Positions 25,393-33,825 of a stretch of 39,993 nt of DNA are shown one piece after another. Under the pieces are notes generated by a model. It was not told the DNA's origin. It saw only the letters and a list, made by a program, of their open reading frames with translations, and made no database searches. Origin of the DNA: UMGS1251 sp036666555. GTDB taxonomy: Bacteria > Bacillota > Clostridia > Lachnospirales > Lachnospiraceae. Location of the stretch: assembly GCA_036666555.1 (NCBI GenBank), contig JAVWVS010000020.1, positions 1 to 39,993 on the forward strand, in the 5' to 3' direction. The position numbers and the translations under genes were made by a program. Position 1 is the stretch's first letter, and each line of letters begins with the position of its first letter.

Positions 25393-26316
25393 ATGGCAGA
25401 ACAAAAGAATTATGACGTAGTAATTATAGGAGGCGGTCCTGGTGGCTATGCTGCGGCACTTTATTGTGCCCGGGCAGAACTGTCAGCGGTGGTGCTTGAA
25501 AAGCTTTCTCCCGGAGGACAGATGGGAACTACCGAAACAGTAGAAAACTATCCGGGATTTGCAGAAGGAATTAATGGATTTGAACTGGGGATGCAGATGC
25601 AGCAAGGAGCAGAGCGCTTTGGTGTGAAAACAGAGCTGGCAGAAGTTGTAAAGGTGGATTTAAAAAGTAGCCCTAAAGTGGTGGAAACAGAGGATGGAGT
25701 CTTCTATGGGAAAACAGTCATCTTGGCAACCGGAGCTTCGCCCAGAGAATTGGGAGTGCCCGGAGAACGGGACCTTCGGGGACGAGGAGTGTCTTACTGT
25801 GCAACTTGTGACGGGATGTTCTATCGTGGAAAATCGGTAGTGATTGCAGGTGGAGGAAATACGGCGGTTGCAGATGCTTTGTTTCTTGCAAAAATTTGCA
25901 AGAGAGTTGTTTTGGTGCATCGTCGAGAAGAACTTCGTGCTTCGAAAGTATATATGAATGCGCTAAAAGACACACAAAATATTGAATTTGTGTGGAACAG
26001 CGTGGTGACAGATATTTTACAAGAAACGAATGTAACCGGAGTTCGGGTAAGGAATAAAAAAACGGAAGAGGTAACCGTGATCCCTTGTGACGGTATCTTT
26101 GTAGCAATTGGTAATCTTCCCAATACGGATCTGGTTAAAGATCAGATTACCCTGGATGAGGGTGGCTATGTGCTAGCAGATGAGACCACACAAACCAATA
26201 TCCCCGGTGTATTTGCAATTGGGGATATGAGAAAAAAGCCTCTTCGTCAAATTGTAACTGCGGTGGCAGATGGGGCGGTAGCATCCAAGTATGCGGAGGA
26301 ATTTATACTTATTTAA
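25393..26316 (+). CDS. trxB: Thioredoxin reductase
   Basis: 307 residues; an NADPH- or ferredoxin-type flavoprotein that reduces thioredoxin. The FAD loop is GGGPGGYAAALYCARA, the redox pair CATC (C136, C139), the NAD(P) loop GGGNTAVADALFLA, and the C-terminal FAD segment GVFAIGDMRKKPLRQ. HRREELRAS after the second Rossmann strand fits NADPH-using TrxB. The ATG at 25393 has AAGGAGG 8-9 nt upstream; a TTG one codon earlier is not needed. It is the last gene of the trx operon. Confidence 0.96.
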   Translation: MAEQKNYDVVIIGGGPGGYAAALYCARAELSAVVLEKLSPGGQMGTTETVENYPGFAEGINGFELGMQMQQGAERFGVKTELAEVVKVDLKSSPKVVETEDGVFYGKTVILATGASPRELGVPGERDLRGRGVSYCATCDGMFYRGKSVVIAGGGNTAVADALFLAKICKRVVLVHRREELRASKVYMNALKDTQNIEFVWNSVVTDILQETNVTGVRVRNKKTEEVTVIPCDGIFVAIGNLPNTDLVKDQITLDEGGYVLADETTQTNIPGVFAIGDMRKKPLRQIVTAVADGAVASKYAEEFILI

Positions 26317-26317
26317 C

Positions 26318-26352
26318 TTGTTTGGCGGACGCAACTGTTCTATAATAGTTGC
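26318..26352 (+). promoter_or_regulatory. clpX promoter overlapped by an inverted repeat
   Basis: TTGTTT (26318-26323), 17 nt, TATAAT (26341-26346). GCAACT (26331-26336) and AGTTGC (26347-26352) flank the -10 box and could form an operator. The promoter starts at the trxB stop codon. Confidence 0.55.
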
Positions 26353-26380
26353 ATACGTAAGAAAGAAAGGAAACAAAATC

Positions 26381-27835
26381 ATGTCAGAACAAGATAATAA
26401 GGATATGCAAGATACCGATATAGAAGAGATCAAAGAAACAAAAGAAATTACGCCTGCAGAGGTGGAGTCAAAGGAAGATGAATATGAAAAGGTTTGTTTT
26501 CTCTGCCATCGCCCGGAAAGTGTTGCGGGAAAGATGGTTGAGTTACCGAACCACATTAGTGTTTGTTCCGATTGTATGCAAAAAAGTTTTGATACCATGA
26601 ATAATATGAGTAACAATGGACAGTTCGATCTCAATCAGTTGATGAACATGCCCGGAGTACAGATGTTTAATATGGCAGATATTGAAAATGCAGTGCCCCA
26701 AAAGCAGCGCGTGAAAAAGAAGAAAGAAAATAAAGACAGTATACCGGTTTTTGATATCAAAGAGATACCGGCGCCACATAAGATCAAAGCGCAGTTAGAT
26801 GATTATATTATCGGACAGGAATATGCAAAAAAAGCCATGTCTGTTGCAGTATATAACCATTACAAAAGAGTAGCGACCAATAGTTTGGATGATATTGAAA
26901 TTGAAAAATCAAATATGCTGATGATAGGGCCTACGGGATGCGGAAAAACTTATTTGGTGCGAACACTTGCAAAACTTTTGGATGTACCACTGGCGGTCAC
27001 TGATGCCACATCCTTGACCGAAGCCGGTTATATTGGAGATGATATTGAAAGTGTAGTTTCAAAATTATTAGCAGCAGCAGATAATGATGTAGAAAAGGCA
27101 GAACGTGGCATCATTTTCATTGATGAAATTGATAAGATCGCTAAGAAGAAAAATACGAATCAAAGAGATGTCAGTGGAGAATCGGTGCAGCAGGGTATGT
27201 TGAAGCTTTTAGAAGGAAGTGACGTGGAGGTTCCAGTAGGCGCTAACAGTAAAAATGCGATGGTGCCACTTACGACTGTGAATACGAAAAACATTCTATT
27301 TATTTGTGGAGGTGCATTTCCGGGATTGGATGAGATTATCAAAGAACGGTTAAATAAGCAGGCCTCTATGGGATTTATTGCGGATTTGAAAGATAAATAT
27401 GACAAAGAACTTAATATTTTGGAAAAAGTAAATTTAGATGATTTGAGAAACTTTGGCATGATTCCGGAATTTTTAGGAAGACTCCCGATTGTCTTTACTT
27501 TACAAGGTCTAGATGAAGATATGTTGGTAAAAATTCTCAAAGAGCCGAGAAATGCAATTTTAAAACAATACCAAAAGTTGCTGGCACTGGATGAGGTAAA
27601 GCTGGACTTTAGTGACGAAGCACTTTCGGCAATTGCCAAGAAAGCAACAGAGAAGAAGACTGGAGCCAGAGCGTTACGAGCAATTATTGAGGAATTTATG
27701 TTAGATATTATGTATGAAATACCCAAAGATGATAATATCGGTCAGGTAATGATTACAAAGGAATACATAGAAGGTAGCGGAGGTCCAGTGATTACACTTC
27801 GTGGACAGGAAGCTATTTCCACTAGCCAAGAATGA
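26381..27835 (+). CDS. clpX: ClpX, ATPase subunit of the ClpXP protease
   Basis: 484 residues; unfolds proteins and feeds them to ClpP. An acidic, non-conserved N-terminal stretch (1-35) precedes the zinc-binding domain (C39, C42, C62, C65; CFLCHRP and VCSDC). The AAA+ core has GPTGCGKT (Walker A), IIFIDEIDKIAKK (Walker B), SGESVQQGMLKLLEG and PEFLGRLP. The pore loop reads GYIGDD where most ClpX have GYVGED. The long leader and a Met-rich linker (about 70-110) make it longer than the usual 410-430. The loop for ClpP docking is expected near FPGL/LNKQASMGF, and no clear IGF tripeptide is seen, only MGF. AAAGGAAAC precedes the ATG at 26381. clpP is not in the window. Confidence 0.9.
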   Translation: MSEQDNKDMQDTDIEEIKETKEITPAEVESKEDEYEKVCFLCHRPESVAGKMVELPNHISVCSDCMQKSFDTMNNMSNNGQFDLNQLMNMPGVQMFNMADIENAVPQKQRVKKKKENKDSIPVFDIKEIPAPHKIKAQLDDYIIGQEYAKKAMSVAVYNHYKRVATNSLDDIEIEKSNMLMIGPTGCGKTYLVRTLAKLLDVPLAVTDATSLTEAGYIGDDIESVVSKLLAAADNDVEKAERGIIFIDEIDKIAKKKNTNQRDVSGESVQQGMLKLLEGSDVEVPVGANSKNAMVPLTTVNTKNILFICGGAFPGLDEIIKERLNKQASMGFIADLKDKYDKELNILEKVNLDDLRNFGMIPEFLGRLPIVFTLQGLDEDMLVKILKEPRNAILKQYQKLLALDEVKLDFSDEALSAIAKKATEKKTGARALRAIIEEFMLDIMYEIPKDDNIGQVMITKEYIEGSGGPVITLRGQEAISTSQE

Positions 27836-27846
27836 GTATGATAAAC

Positions 27847-27886
27847 AAAAAGGAACAGAGAGGACGGAAGCGCTGTTTCTTTTTTT
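27847..27886 (+). terminator. Terminator of clpX
   Basis: AAAAAGGAACAG pairs with CTGTTTCTTTTT (one G-T pair), followed by more T. It begins 11 nt after the clpX stop. Confidence 0.75.
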
Positions 27887-27908
27887 GTTTAAAAATAGAA
27901 AATTATGG

Positions 27909-27937
27909 TTGCGACAAAGGAAGCTTAGTGCTAGAAT
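27909..27937 (+). promoter_or_regulatory. Probable promoter of the YitT-family gene
   Basis: TTGCGA (27909-27914), 17 nt, TAGAAT (27932-27937). The leader holds a small hairpin, GTTACT/AGTAAC, near 27947-27965. Confidence 0.5.
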
Positions 27938-28014
27938 GATTGAGAAGTTACTTTACTGTAGTAACGTAATTGAGAAAAATGAGGAAAGAGTTTCTAAAGA
28001 AACAGGGGAAGATT

Positions 28015-28893
28015 ATGAAAGAAAGTCGAAAAAAAAGAGAACTCATTCAAATGTCTTGGGCTATTGGAGGCGCATTACTATTTGCAGTGGGAGTGAATTT
28101 AATTATCACACCATTAGGACTTTATAATGGGGGGTTCATGGGAACCGCACAGTTGCTTAGAACCTTTTTGGTAAAAACATTACATCTGACGTTTTTAGGA
28201 CAGTTTGATTTAGCGGGATTGATCTATTTTGCAATTAATCTGCCACTTTTATATTTTGCATGGAAAGAAATGGGCAAAGTGTTTTTTGTCCGAACATTGA
28301 TTACAGTGATTATACAGACAGGATTTTTGACGTTGATTCCGATTCCCAAAGTACCTATTATTGATGATTTACTGACGGCTTGTATTATTGGTGGAATCAT
28401 TGCCGGCACAGGAACTGGAATGGTGTTGCGTGGTGGAAGTTCCGGTGGTGGACAGGATATTATTGGAATTTTATGTGCAAAAAAATTTCCGGGATTTAGT
28501 GTGGGAAAAGTTAGCTTATTAATGAATGTAGTTGTATATGGTATTTGTGCAATGTTATTTGACATCAAGATTGTGATATACTCTTTGATTTATGCAACGG
28601 TGTTAGCTATGTCATGTGATCGAGCACATATTCAGAATATTAACATGAGCGTTATGATATTTACGAAAAAAAGAGGAATATCGAAGGCAATTATGGACGA
28701 AACAGGAAGAGGCGTGACGAATTGGGATGGGGAAGGAGCCTATACCAATGAGACTTCTTATATTCTGTTTGTGATGATTTCCAAATTTGAAGTAGGGCAA
28801 ATCAAACGAATTGTTAATAGTATAGATTCCAACGCGTTTATGATATTTAGTGAAGGCTGTTCGGTATCCGGAAACTTTGAAAAGCGATTGTAA
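28015..28893 (+). CDS. YitT-family membrane protein (DUF161-DUF2179)
   Basis: 292 residues. Five or six membrane helices (from about residue 14; ALLFAVGVNLIITPLGLYNGG is the family opening, split here by its LIITPLGLYNGGFMGTAQLL core) are followed by a soluble DUF2179 domain (IMDETGRGVTNWDGEGAYTN, MISKFEVGQIKRIVNSID). GGSSGGGQDIIG is the conserved loop of the family. The role is not known; transport or envelope signalling has been suggested for relatives. AGGGGAAG lies 4 nt before the ATG at 28015. It stands alone between its own promoter and a strong terminator. Confidence 0.9.
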   Translation: MKESRKKRELIQMSWAIGGALLFAVGVNLIITPLGLYNGGFMGTAQLLRTFLVKTLHLTFLGQFDLAGLIYFAINLPLLYFAWKEMGKVFFVRTLITVIIQTGFLTLIPIPKVPIIDDLLTACIIGGIIAGTGTGMVLRGGSSGGGQDIIGILCAKKFPGFSVGKVSLLMNVVVYGICAMLFDIKIVIYSLIYATVLAMSCDRAHIQNINMSVMIFTKKRGISKAIMDETGRGVTNWDGEGAYTNETSYILFVMISKFEVGQIKRIVNSIDSNAFMIFSEGCSVSGNFEKRL

Positions 28894-28905
28894 AATAAAA
28901 AATGG

Positions 28906-28943
28906 AAACAGGTATAAGTGCCATACTTATACCTGTTTTTTTT
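28906..28943 (+). terminator. Terminator of the YitT-family gene
   Basis: ACAGGTATAAGT and ACTTATACCTGT form a perfect 12-bp stem with a 5-nt loop, followed by eight T. Confidence 0.92.
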
Positions 28944-28995
28944 GAAAATTTATGTAAAAACAGGATAGGAAAGAACAAAAAGAAGCAAAATAGAT

Positions 28996-29050
28996 TTTAC
29001 ATGGATTTAACAAAAGAGAGATTTTGGATTTAACCTCCACCGGATATGAT
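28996..29050 (+). promoter_or_regulatory. Pho-box-like repeats and pstS promoter
   Basis: TTTACA (28996) and TTAACA (29007) are spaced 11 bp apart, and TTAACC (29030) is a further two turns on. This matches the TT-A/T/C-ACA direct repeats of PhoP sites in Gram-positives. A TATGAT -10 lies at 29045-29050 with no -35 box of its own, as expected for an activated Pho promoter. The PhoP-like regulator is encoded at the end of this operon. Confidence 0.65.
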
Positions 29051-29102
29051 AAGACTTGTAAAAAGGAAAAGAAAATAAAAAGAAAATTAGAGGAGAATGA
29101 AG

Positions 29103-29984
29103 ATGAAAAAGTTTATAGCAGTACTTTTTGTAGTAACTTTGGCTACGGGTTTGGTTACCGGGTGCGGAAATACTAAAACAGAAGCAAAGGAAAAAAAGGG
29201 ATTTGATGATACCAATGATATTACTGTGGTATCCAGAGAAGATGGTTCCGGAACCAGAGGAGCATTTATAGAATTATTCAAGGTACAAGAAGAGAAAAAT
29301 GGAGAAAAAGTGGATATGACCACTCAAGAAGCAAATATTACCAATAGTACTTCCGTGATGATGTCTACCGTATCACAAAATGATTATGCTATTGGATATA
29401 TTTCTCTTGGTTCACTAAATGACAGTGTCAAGGCAGTTAAAGTCGATGGCACAGAAGCAACAGCAGACAATATCAAAAATGGCAGTTACAAAATTTCCAG
29501 ACCATTTAACATTGTGACAAAAGATAGTGTAAGTGAAGTGGCAAAAGATTTTATTGATTATATTATGAGTACAGAAGGTCAAAAGGTAGTAGCGGACAGT
29601 GGTTATATACCGATGGATCAGGTAAAACCTTATGCCGGAAGCAAACCAGCCGGGAAAGTTGTAGTAGCAGGTTCTTCTTCTGTAACACCGGTAATGGAAA
29701 AATTGAAAGAGGCTTATACAAAGTTCAACGCAGGAGCATCTATTGAAATTCAACAAAGTGATTCCACCACTGGAGTTACGTCAACCATAGATGGAATCTG
29801 TGATATCGGAATGGCATCCAGAGAGCTGAAGGATTCAGAATCCAGTGTAAAAAGTACAGCCATTGCATTGGATGGAATTGCAGTAGTTGTCAATAAGACA
29901 AATCCTATTAATGAAATGACCAGCGACCAAGTAAAGGGAGTTTTCACAGGGAACATGATGACTTGGGATGAGGTAGCAAAATAG
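29103..29984 (+). CDS. pstS: Phosphate-binding lipoprotein PstS with permuted domain order
   Basis: 293 residues. A lipoprotein signal ends at C21 (LVTGC). The mature part then has VVSREDGSGTRGAF and NSTSVMMSTVSQNDYAIGYI (residues about 42-115), which in standard PstS form the second half. Only after that, from about residue 183, come the pieces that normally open PstS: VVVAGSSSVTPVMEKLKEAY, QQSDSTTGVTSTIDG, DIGMASREL, ALDGIAVVVNK, and the closing TSDQVKGVFTGNMMTWDEV. All phosphate-contact loops seem present, so it should bind phosphate. The ATG at 29103 has AGAGGAG 8 nt upstream; an ATG two codons earlier is too close to that site. It opens the pst operon. Confidence 0.92.
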   Translation: MKKFIAVLFVVTLATGLVTGCGNTKTEAKEKKGFDDTNDITVVSREDGSGTRGAFIELFKVQEEKNGEKVDMTTQEANITNSTSVMMSTVSQNDYAIGYISLGSLNDSVKAVKVDGTEATADNIKNGSYKISRPFNIVTKDSVSEVAKDFIDYIMSTEGQKVVADSGYIPMDQVKPYAGSKPAGKVVVAGSSSVTPVMEKLKEAYTKFNAGASIEIQQSDSTTGVTSTIDGICDIGMASRELKDSESSVKSTAIALDGIAVVVNKTNPINEMTSDQVKGVFTGNMMTWDEVAK

Positions 29985-29985
29985 T

Positions 29986-30843
29986 ATGAAAAAAGCATGG
30001 AAAGAAAAATTCATGCAGGGAGTGTTCACGATTGCCGCTTGTGCTTCGGTGCTGGCGGTAGCTCTCATTTGTATCTTTCTTTTTGCAAATGGAATACCTG
30101 CAATGAAAAAGATTGGTTTTGGAGAATTTCTTTTGGGAAAAATATGGAAGCCCAACAATAATATTTATGGAATTTTACCTATGATTATGGGAAGCATTTA
30201 CGTGACGGCAGGTGCTATTGCAATAGGGGTTCCGGTGGGGATTTTAACTTCTGTGTTTATGGCAAATTATTGTCCGAGGAAGATTTATCCATTTTTAAAA
30301 GCCGCTACGGAACTGTTGGCGGGAATCCCATCGGTCGTATATGGATTCTTTGGGCTGATTGTATTGGTTCCTTTTATGCGGGAACTATTCGGTGGCAACG
30401 GGAGCAGTATTTTAACTGCGTCGCTTTTATTGGGGATGATGATTCTTCCCACCATTATCGGTGTGACAGAGTCCGCAATCCGCTCGGTGCCGGATCATTA
30501 TTATGAAGGTTCCCTTGCCCTTGGGGCGACTCAGGAACGCAGCATTTTCTCAGTGGTGCTTCCTGCAGCGAAATCAGGAGTGGTAGCAGGAATTGTTCTT
30601 GGAATTGGCCGTGCCATTGGAGAAACCATGGCAGTGATTATGGTAGCGGGAAATCAAGCTAGAATGCCTGCCGGTATCATGCGTGGTGTGCGTACGATGA
30701 CTGCAAATATTGTGATTGAAATGGGGTATGCAGCAGACCTGCATAGGGAGGCATTAATTGCTACCGCAGTGGTACTTTTTGTGTTTATATTAATCATCAA
30801 TCTTGCAGTATCCATATTGAACGGGAGGGCCAGTCATGAATAG
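29986..30843 (+). CDS. pstC: Phosphate ABC transporter permease PstC
   Basis: 285 residues, six membrane helices. The inner-membrane permease signature for the ATPase lies in YEGSLALGATQERSIFSVVL (the EAA loop with its G). AGIPSVVYGFFGLIVL and GIGRAIGETMAVIMVAGN are typical PstC stretches. It starts 1 nt after the pstS stop and overlaps pstA by 8 nt. Confidence 0.96.
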   Translation: MKKAWKEKFMQGVFTIAACASVLAVALICIFLFANGIPAMKKIGFGEFLLGKIWKPNNNIYGILPMIMGSIYVTAGAIAIGVPVGILTSVFMANYCPRKIYPFLKAATELLAGIPSVVYGFFGLIVLVPFMRELFGGNGSSILTASLLLGMMILPTIIGVTESAIRSVPDHYYEGSLALGATQERSIFSVVLPAAKSGVVAGIVLGIGRAIGETMAVIMVAGNQARMPAGIMRGVRTMTANIVIEMGYAADLHREALIATAVVLFVFILIINLAVSILNGRASHE

Positions 30844-31711
30844 ACAGACAGTAGGACAAAAAATCCGTAGTTATATCCGCAGACCCGGTTCTTTCATTGC
30901 GATGCTATTAGTCATTGCAGCAGCAATTTTTACATTTATGGTATTACTGTTTTTAATTGCTTACATTTTAATCAACGGAATTCCTCATTTAAAACCAAGT
31001 TTGTTTGCGTTGCAATATAATTCGGACAATGCTTCGCTGACACCGGCGCTTATCAATACACTAATGATGACATTTTTATCATTGATTATTGCAGTTCCGT
31101 TAGGAATATTTGCAGCGATTTTCTTAGTAGAGTATGCAAAGCGCGGCAATAAATTTTTAAACGTGATTCGGATTACCACAGAGACCTTGTCGGGAATTCC
31201 TTCTATTGTATATGGGTTGTTTGGTTTACTGTTTTTTGTGACAACCTGCAAATGGGGTTATTCCATTTTAGCAGGAGCATTTACCTTAGCAATTATGATT
31301 CTTCCGCTGATTATGCGTACCACAGAAGAGGCGCTCAAATCAGTTCCGGATACGTTTCGGGAAGGGAGTTTTGGACTAGGTGCCGGGAAGTTACGAACGG
31401 TATTTATGATTGTGTTGCCCAGTGCAGTTCCTGGAATTTTAGCCGGTGTGATTCTATCGGTGGGAAGAATTGTGGGAGAAACAGCAGCGTTGATCTACAC
31501 CGCAGGTACGGTGGCTCAAGTGCCTAAAAATGTGATGGGTTCAGGAAGAACACTGGCGGTTCACATGTACAATTTGGCAAGTGAAGGACTTTATATGGAT
31601 CAGGCATATGCAACGGCGGTAATTTTGCTGGTTCTGGTAATTATTATTAATGGGTTATCCGGTTTTGTGGCAAAAAGAATTGGGAAAGGAAGTAAGGATG
31701 GAGAAATTTAG
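30836..31711 (+). CDS. pstA: Phosphate ABC transporter permease PstA
   Basis: 291 residues, six membrane helices. SGIPSIVYGLFGLLFFV and the EAA loop FREGSFGLGAGKLRTVFMIV match PstA, as does GRIVGETAALIYTAGT. GGGAGG lies before the ATG. It overlaps pstC by 8 nt and pstB by 14 nt, so translation is tightly coupled. Confidence 0.96.
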   Translation: MNRQTVGQKIRSYIRRPGSFIAMLLVIAAAIFTFMVLLFLIAYILINGIPHLKPSLFALQYNSDNASLTPALINTLMMTFLSLIIAVPLGIFAAIFLVEYAKRGNKFLNVIRITTETLSGIPSIVYGLFGLLFFVTTCKWGYSILAGAFTLAIMILPLIMRTTEEALKSVPDTFREGSFGLGAGKLRTVFMIVLPSAVPGILAGVILSVGRIVGETAALIYTAGTVAQVPKNVMGSGRTLAVHMYNLASEGLYMDQAYATAVILLVLVIIINGLSGFVAKRIGKGSKDGEI

Positions 31712-32447
31712 TATTAAAAATCTAGATTTGTATTATAGTGATTTCCAGGCACTGAAAGGTGTGAATCTGGCTATTGAAGATCATAAAATCACAGCGTTTA
31801 TCGGTCCCAGTGGATGTGGAAAATCCACATTGTTAAAGTCACTAAACCGTATGAATGACTTGGTGGAAGGGTGTAAGATCCAGGGAGAAATTTTATTGGA
31901 TCAAGAAAATATCTATGGAAATATGGATGTTAATTTATTGAGAAAACGGGTGGGAATGGTATTTCAAAAACCAAATCCATTTCCTATGAGTATTTATGAT
32001 AATATTGCGTATGGTCCAAGGACACATGGTGTCCATTCCAAATCAAAGTTAAATGATATTGTAGAAAAATCGCTGAGGGATGCGGCCATCTGGGAAGAAA
32101 CCAAGGATCGCTTGAAAAAAAGTGCTCTGGGAATGTCCGGGGGGCAACAACAACGATTATGCATTGCACGTGCTTTGGCAGTGCAACCGGAGGTGCTTTT
32201 GATGGATGAGCCTACCTCGGCACTGGACCCTATTTCCACTTCAAAGATAGAAGACCTTGCGACAGAATTAAAAAAAGATTATACTATTATCATGGTGACG
32301 CACAATATGCAGCAGGCAGTTCGTGTTTCGGATAATACAGCATTTTTCTTGTTGGGTGAGGTTGTAGAGTATAACGAGACGGAAAAAATATTCTCAATAC
32401 CATCAGATAAGAGAACAGAAGACTATATTACAGGGAGGTTTGGATAA
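31698..32447 (+). CDS. pstB: Phosphate ABC transporter ATPase PstB
   Basis: 249 residues. Walker A GPSGCGKST, then LLKSLNRMNDL (PstB-specific), the Q-loop VFQKPNPFPMSIYDN, signature MSGGQQQRLCIARALA, Walker B VLLMDEPTSALDPIST and switch His in VTHNMQQAVR. The start at 31698 inside pstA is chosen by the AAGGAAGTAAGG site; a longer in-frame reading from 31650 lies within PstA coding sequence. A single base separates it from the possible TTG of phoU, two from its ATG. Confidence 0.97.
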   Translation: MEKFSIKNLDLYYSDFQALKGVNLAIEDHKITAFIGPSGCGKSTLLKSLNRMNDLVEGCKIQGEILLDQENIYGNMDVNLLRKRVGMVFQKPNPFPMSIYDNIAYGPRTHGVHSKSKLNDIVEKSLRDAAIWEETKDRLKKSALGMSGGQQQRLCIARALAVQPEVLLMDEPTSALDPISTSKIEDLATELKKDYTIIMVTHNMQQAVRVSDNTAFFLLGEVVEYNETEKIFSIPSDKRTEDYITGRFG

Positions 32448-32448
32448 A

Positions 32449-33111
32449 ATGACACGAAATAAGTTTGACATGCAGTTGGAAAATTTAAATAAACAATTAA
32501 TCCATATGGGCGAATTATGTGAAGTGGCAATCGGCAATGCAGCCAAGGCTTTAAAAGATGGTGATTTGCAGTTGGCAAAAGCGATTATGGGGGAAGATGA
32601 AGAAATTGACCAGATGGAGAAAGATGTGGAACGGTTATGTCTGAAATTATTATTGCAGCAACAGCCGGTGGCCAGGGATTTGCGTCAAATTTCTGCTGCA
32701 CTGAAAATGATTACGGATATGGAGCGAATCGGAGATCAGACCTCTGATATTGCGGATATTATTATTGCATCTGGAATGAAAGGATTCAAAGATATTGCAG
32801 CAATTGGAGAAATGGCAGAGGCTACCAGTAAAATGGTTAGAGACAGTGTCACTGCATATGTGAATAAGGATTTAGAGCTGGCACAGCAGGTAATAGAAGC
32901 AGATGATCAAGTGGATCATTTGTTTGATGCCATCAAGAATAAACTGGTGGATTTGATTGCAATTGAAAAAGGAAATGATGGACAAATGGCAATTGATTTG
33001 ATTATGATTTCGAAATATTTGGAGCGAATTGGGGATCATGCAACCAATATTGCAGAATGGGTGGAGTTTTCTATTACCGGTGTACATCAAGGAAGCGAAA
33101 ATATTTTCTAA
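32449..33111 (+). CDS. phoU: PhoU, phosphate signalling protein
   Basis: 220 residues, two repeats of a three-helix bundle. Each repeat has the metal-binding E/DxxxD pattern (ITDMERIGDQTSDIADI and ISKYLERIGDHATNIAEW). PhoU links the Pst transporter to the sensor kinase and damps both when phosphate is high. The ATG at 32449 has GGGAGG 10 nt upstream, inside pstB. A 36-nt gap separates it from the response regulator gene. Confidence 0.97.
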   Translation: MTRNKFDMQLENLNKQLIHMGELCEVAIGNAAKALKDGDLQLAKAIMGEDEEIDQMEKDVERLCLKLLLQQQPVARDLRQISAALKMITDMERIGDQTSDIADIIIASGMKGFKDIAAIGEMAEATSKMVRDSVTAYVNKDLELAQQVIEADDQVDHLFDAIKNKLVDLIAIEKGNDGQMAIDLIMISKYLERIGDHATNIAEWVEFSITGVHQGSENIF

Positions 33112-33147
33112 AAAATACTATATCGATGGCAAAAGAGGATGAAAAAT

Positions 33148-33825
33148 ATGATTTATTGTGTGGAAGATGACAGTAACATTCGGGAATTAGTTGTATATAC
33201 ATTAGAATCCACGGGGATGAAGGCTTGTGGATTTGAAGATGGAAAAGCATTTATGGAGGCGTTGGCATTTGAGACCCCCAGTCTTATTTTATTGGATATT
33301 ATGCTTCCCGGTGAAGATGGACTGGAATTGCTCCACAAATTAAAAGCATCTGCTAAGACGAAAGAAATACCAGTGATTATGGTCACGGCAAAAGGTGGAG
33401 AGTATGATAAAGTCATTGGATTAGACGGTGGTGCTGACGATTATGTGACTAAGCCATTTGGCATGATGGAATTGGTTTCCAGGGTAAAGGCCGTGCTGAG
33501 AAGAACCGAAAAGACGAAGGATCCGATTGTGCAGGTGGGGGACTTAAAACTAGATATTAAAAAACATGAAGTAACCGTTCATCACACTCCCGTCCTTTTG
33601 ACATTAAAGGAATTTGAATTGTTGGAGCAATTTGTACGTAATCAAAACATTGTATTGACCAGAGACCGGTTGTTAGAGAAAATTTGGGGCTATGATTTTG
33701 ACGGTGAGACCCGTACCGTAGATGTACATGTGCGGACACTGCGTCAAAAACTTGGAAGTGCAGGCGAGATGATTGAAACTGTTCGGGGAGTTGGCTATCG
33801 TATGGGGGAAAAACATGAATCGTAG
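33148..33825 (+). CDS. phoP: PhoP/PhoB-type response regulator
   Basis: 225 residues. The receiver domain has the acidic pair EDD (residues 6-8), phospho-acceptor D50 in LLLDIMLPGEDG, and the switch Thr and Lys in VTAKG and VTKPFG. The C-terminal OmpR-type winged helix has LTLKEFELLEQFVRN, DRLLEKIWGYDFDGETR, TVDVHVRTLRQKLG and IETVRGVGYRM. The ATG at 33148 is preferred because AGAGG lies 9 nt before it and abuts the earlier ATG at 33139. Its place after phoU makes control of the pst operon likely, through the repeats at 28996-29035. Confidence 0.9.
   Translation: MIYCVEDDSNIRELVVYTLESTGMKACGFEDGKAFMEALAFETPSLILLDIMLPGEDGLELLHKLKASAKTKEIPVIMVTAKGGEYDKVIGLDGGADDYVTKPFGMMELVSRVKAVLRRTEKTKDPIVQVGDLKLDIKKHEVTVHHTPVLLTLKEFELLEQFVRNQNIVLTRDRLLEKIWGYDFDGETRTVDVHVRTLRQKLGSAGEMIETVRGVGYRMGEKHES

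Noticed and set aside
25718..26123. Two overlapping minus-strand frames opposite trxB
   Set aside because: They are antisense to a well-conserved enzyme and show no recognisable domain or start signal.
27160..27726. Minus-strand frame of 188 codons opposite clpX
   Set aside because: Its Ser/Ile-rich sequence is typical of the complement of an AT-rich gene; no ribosome site.
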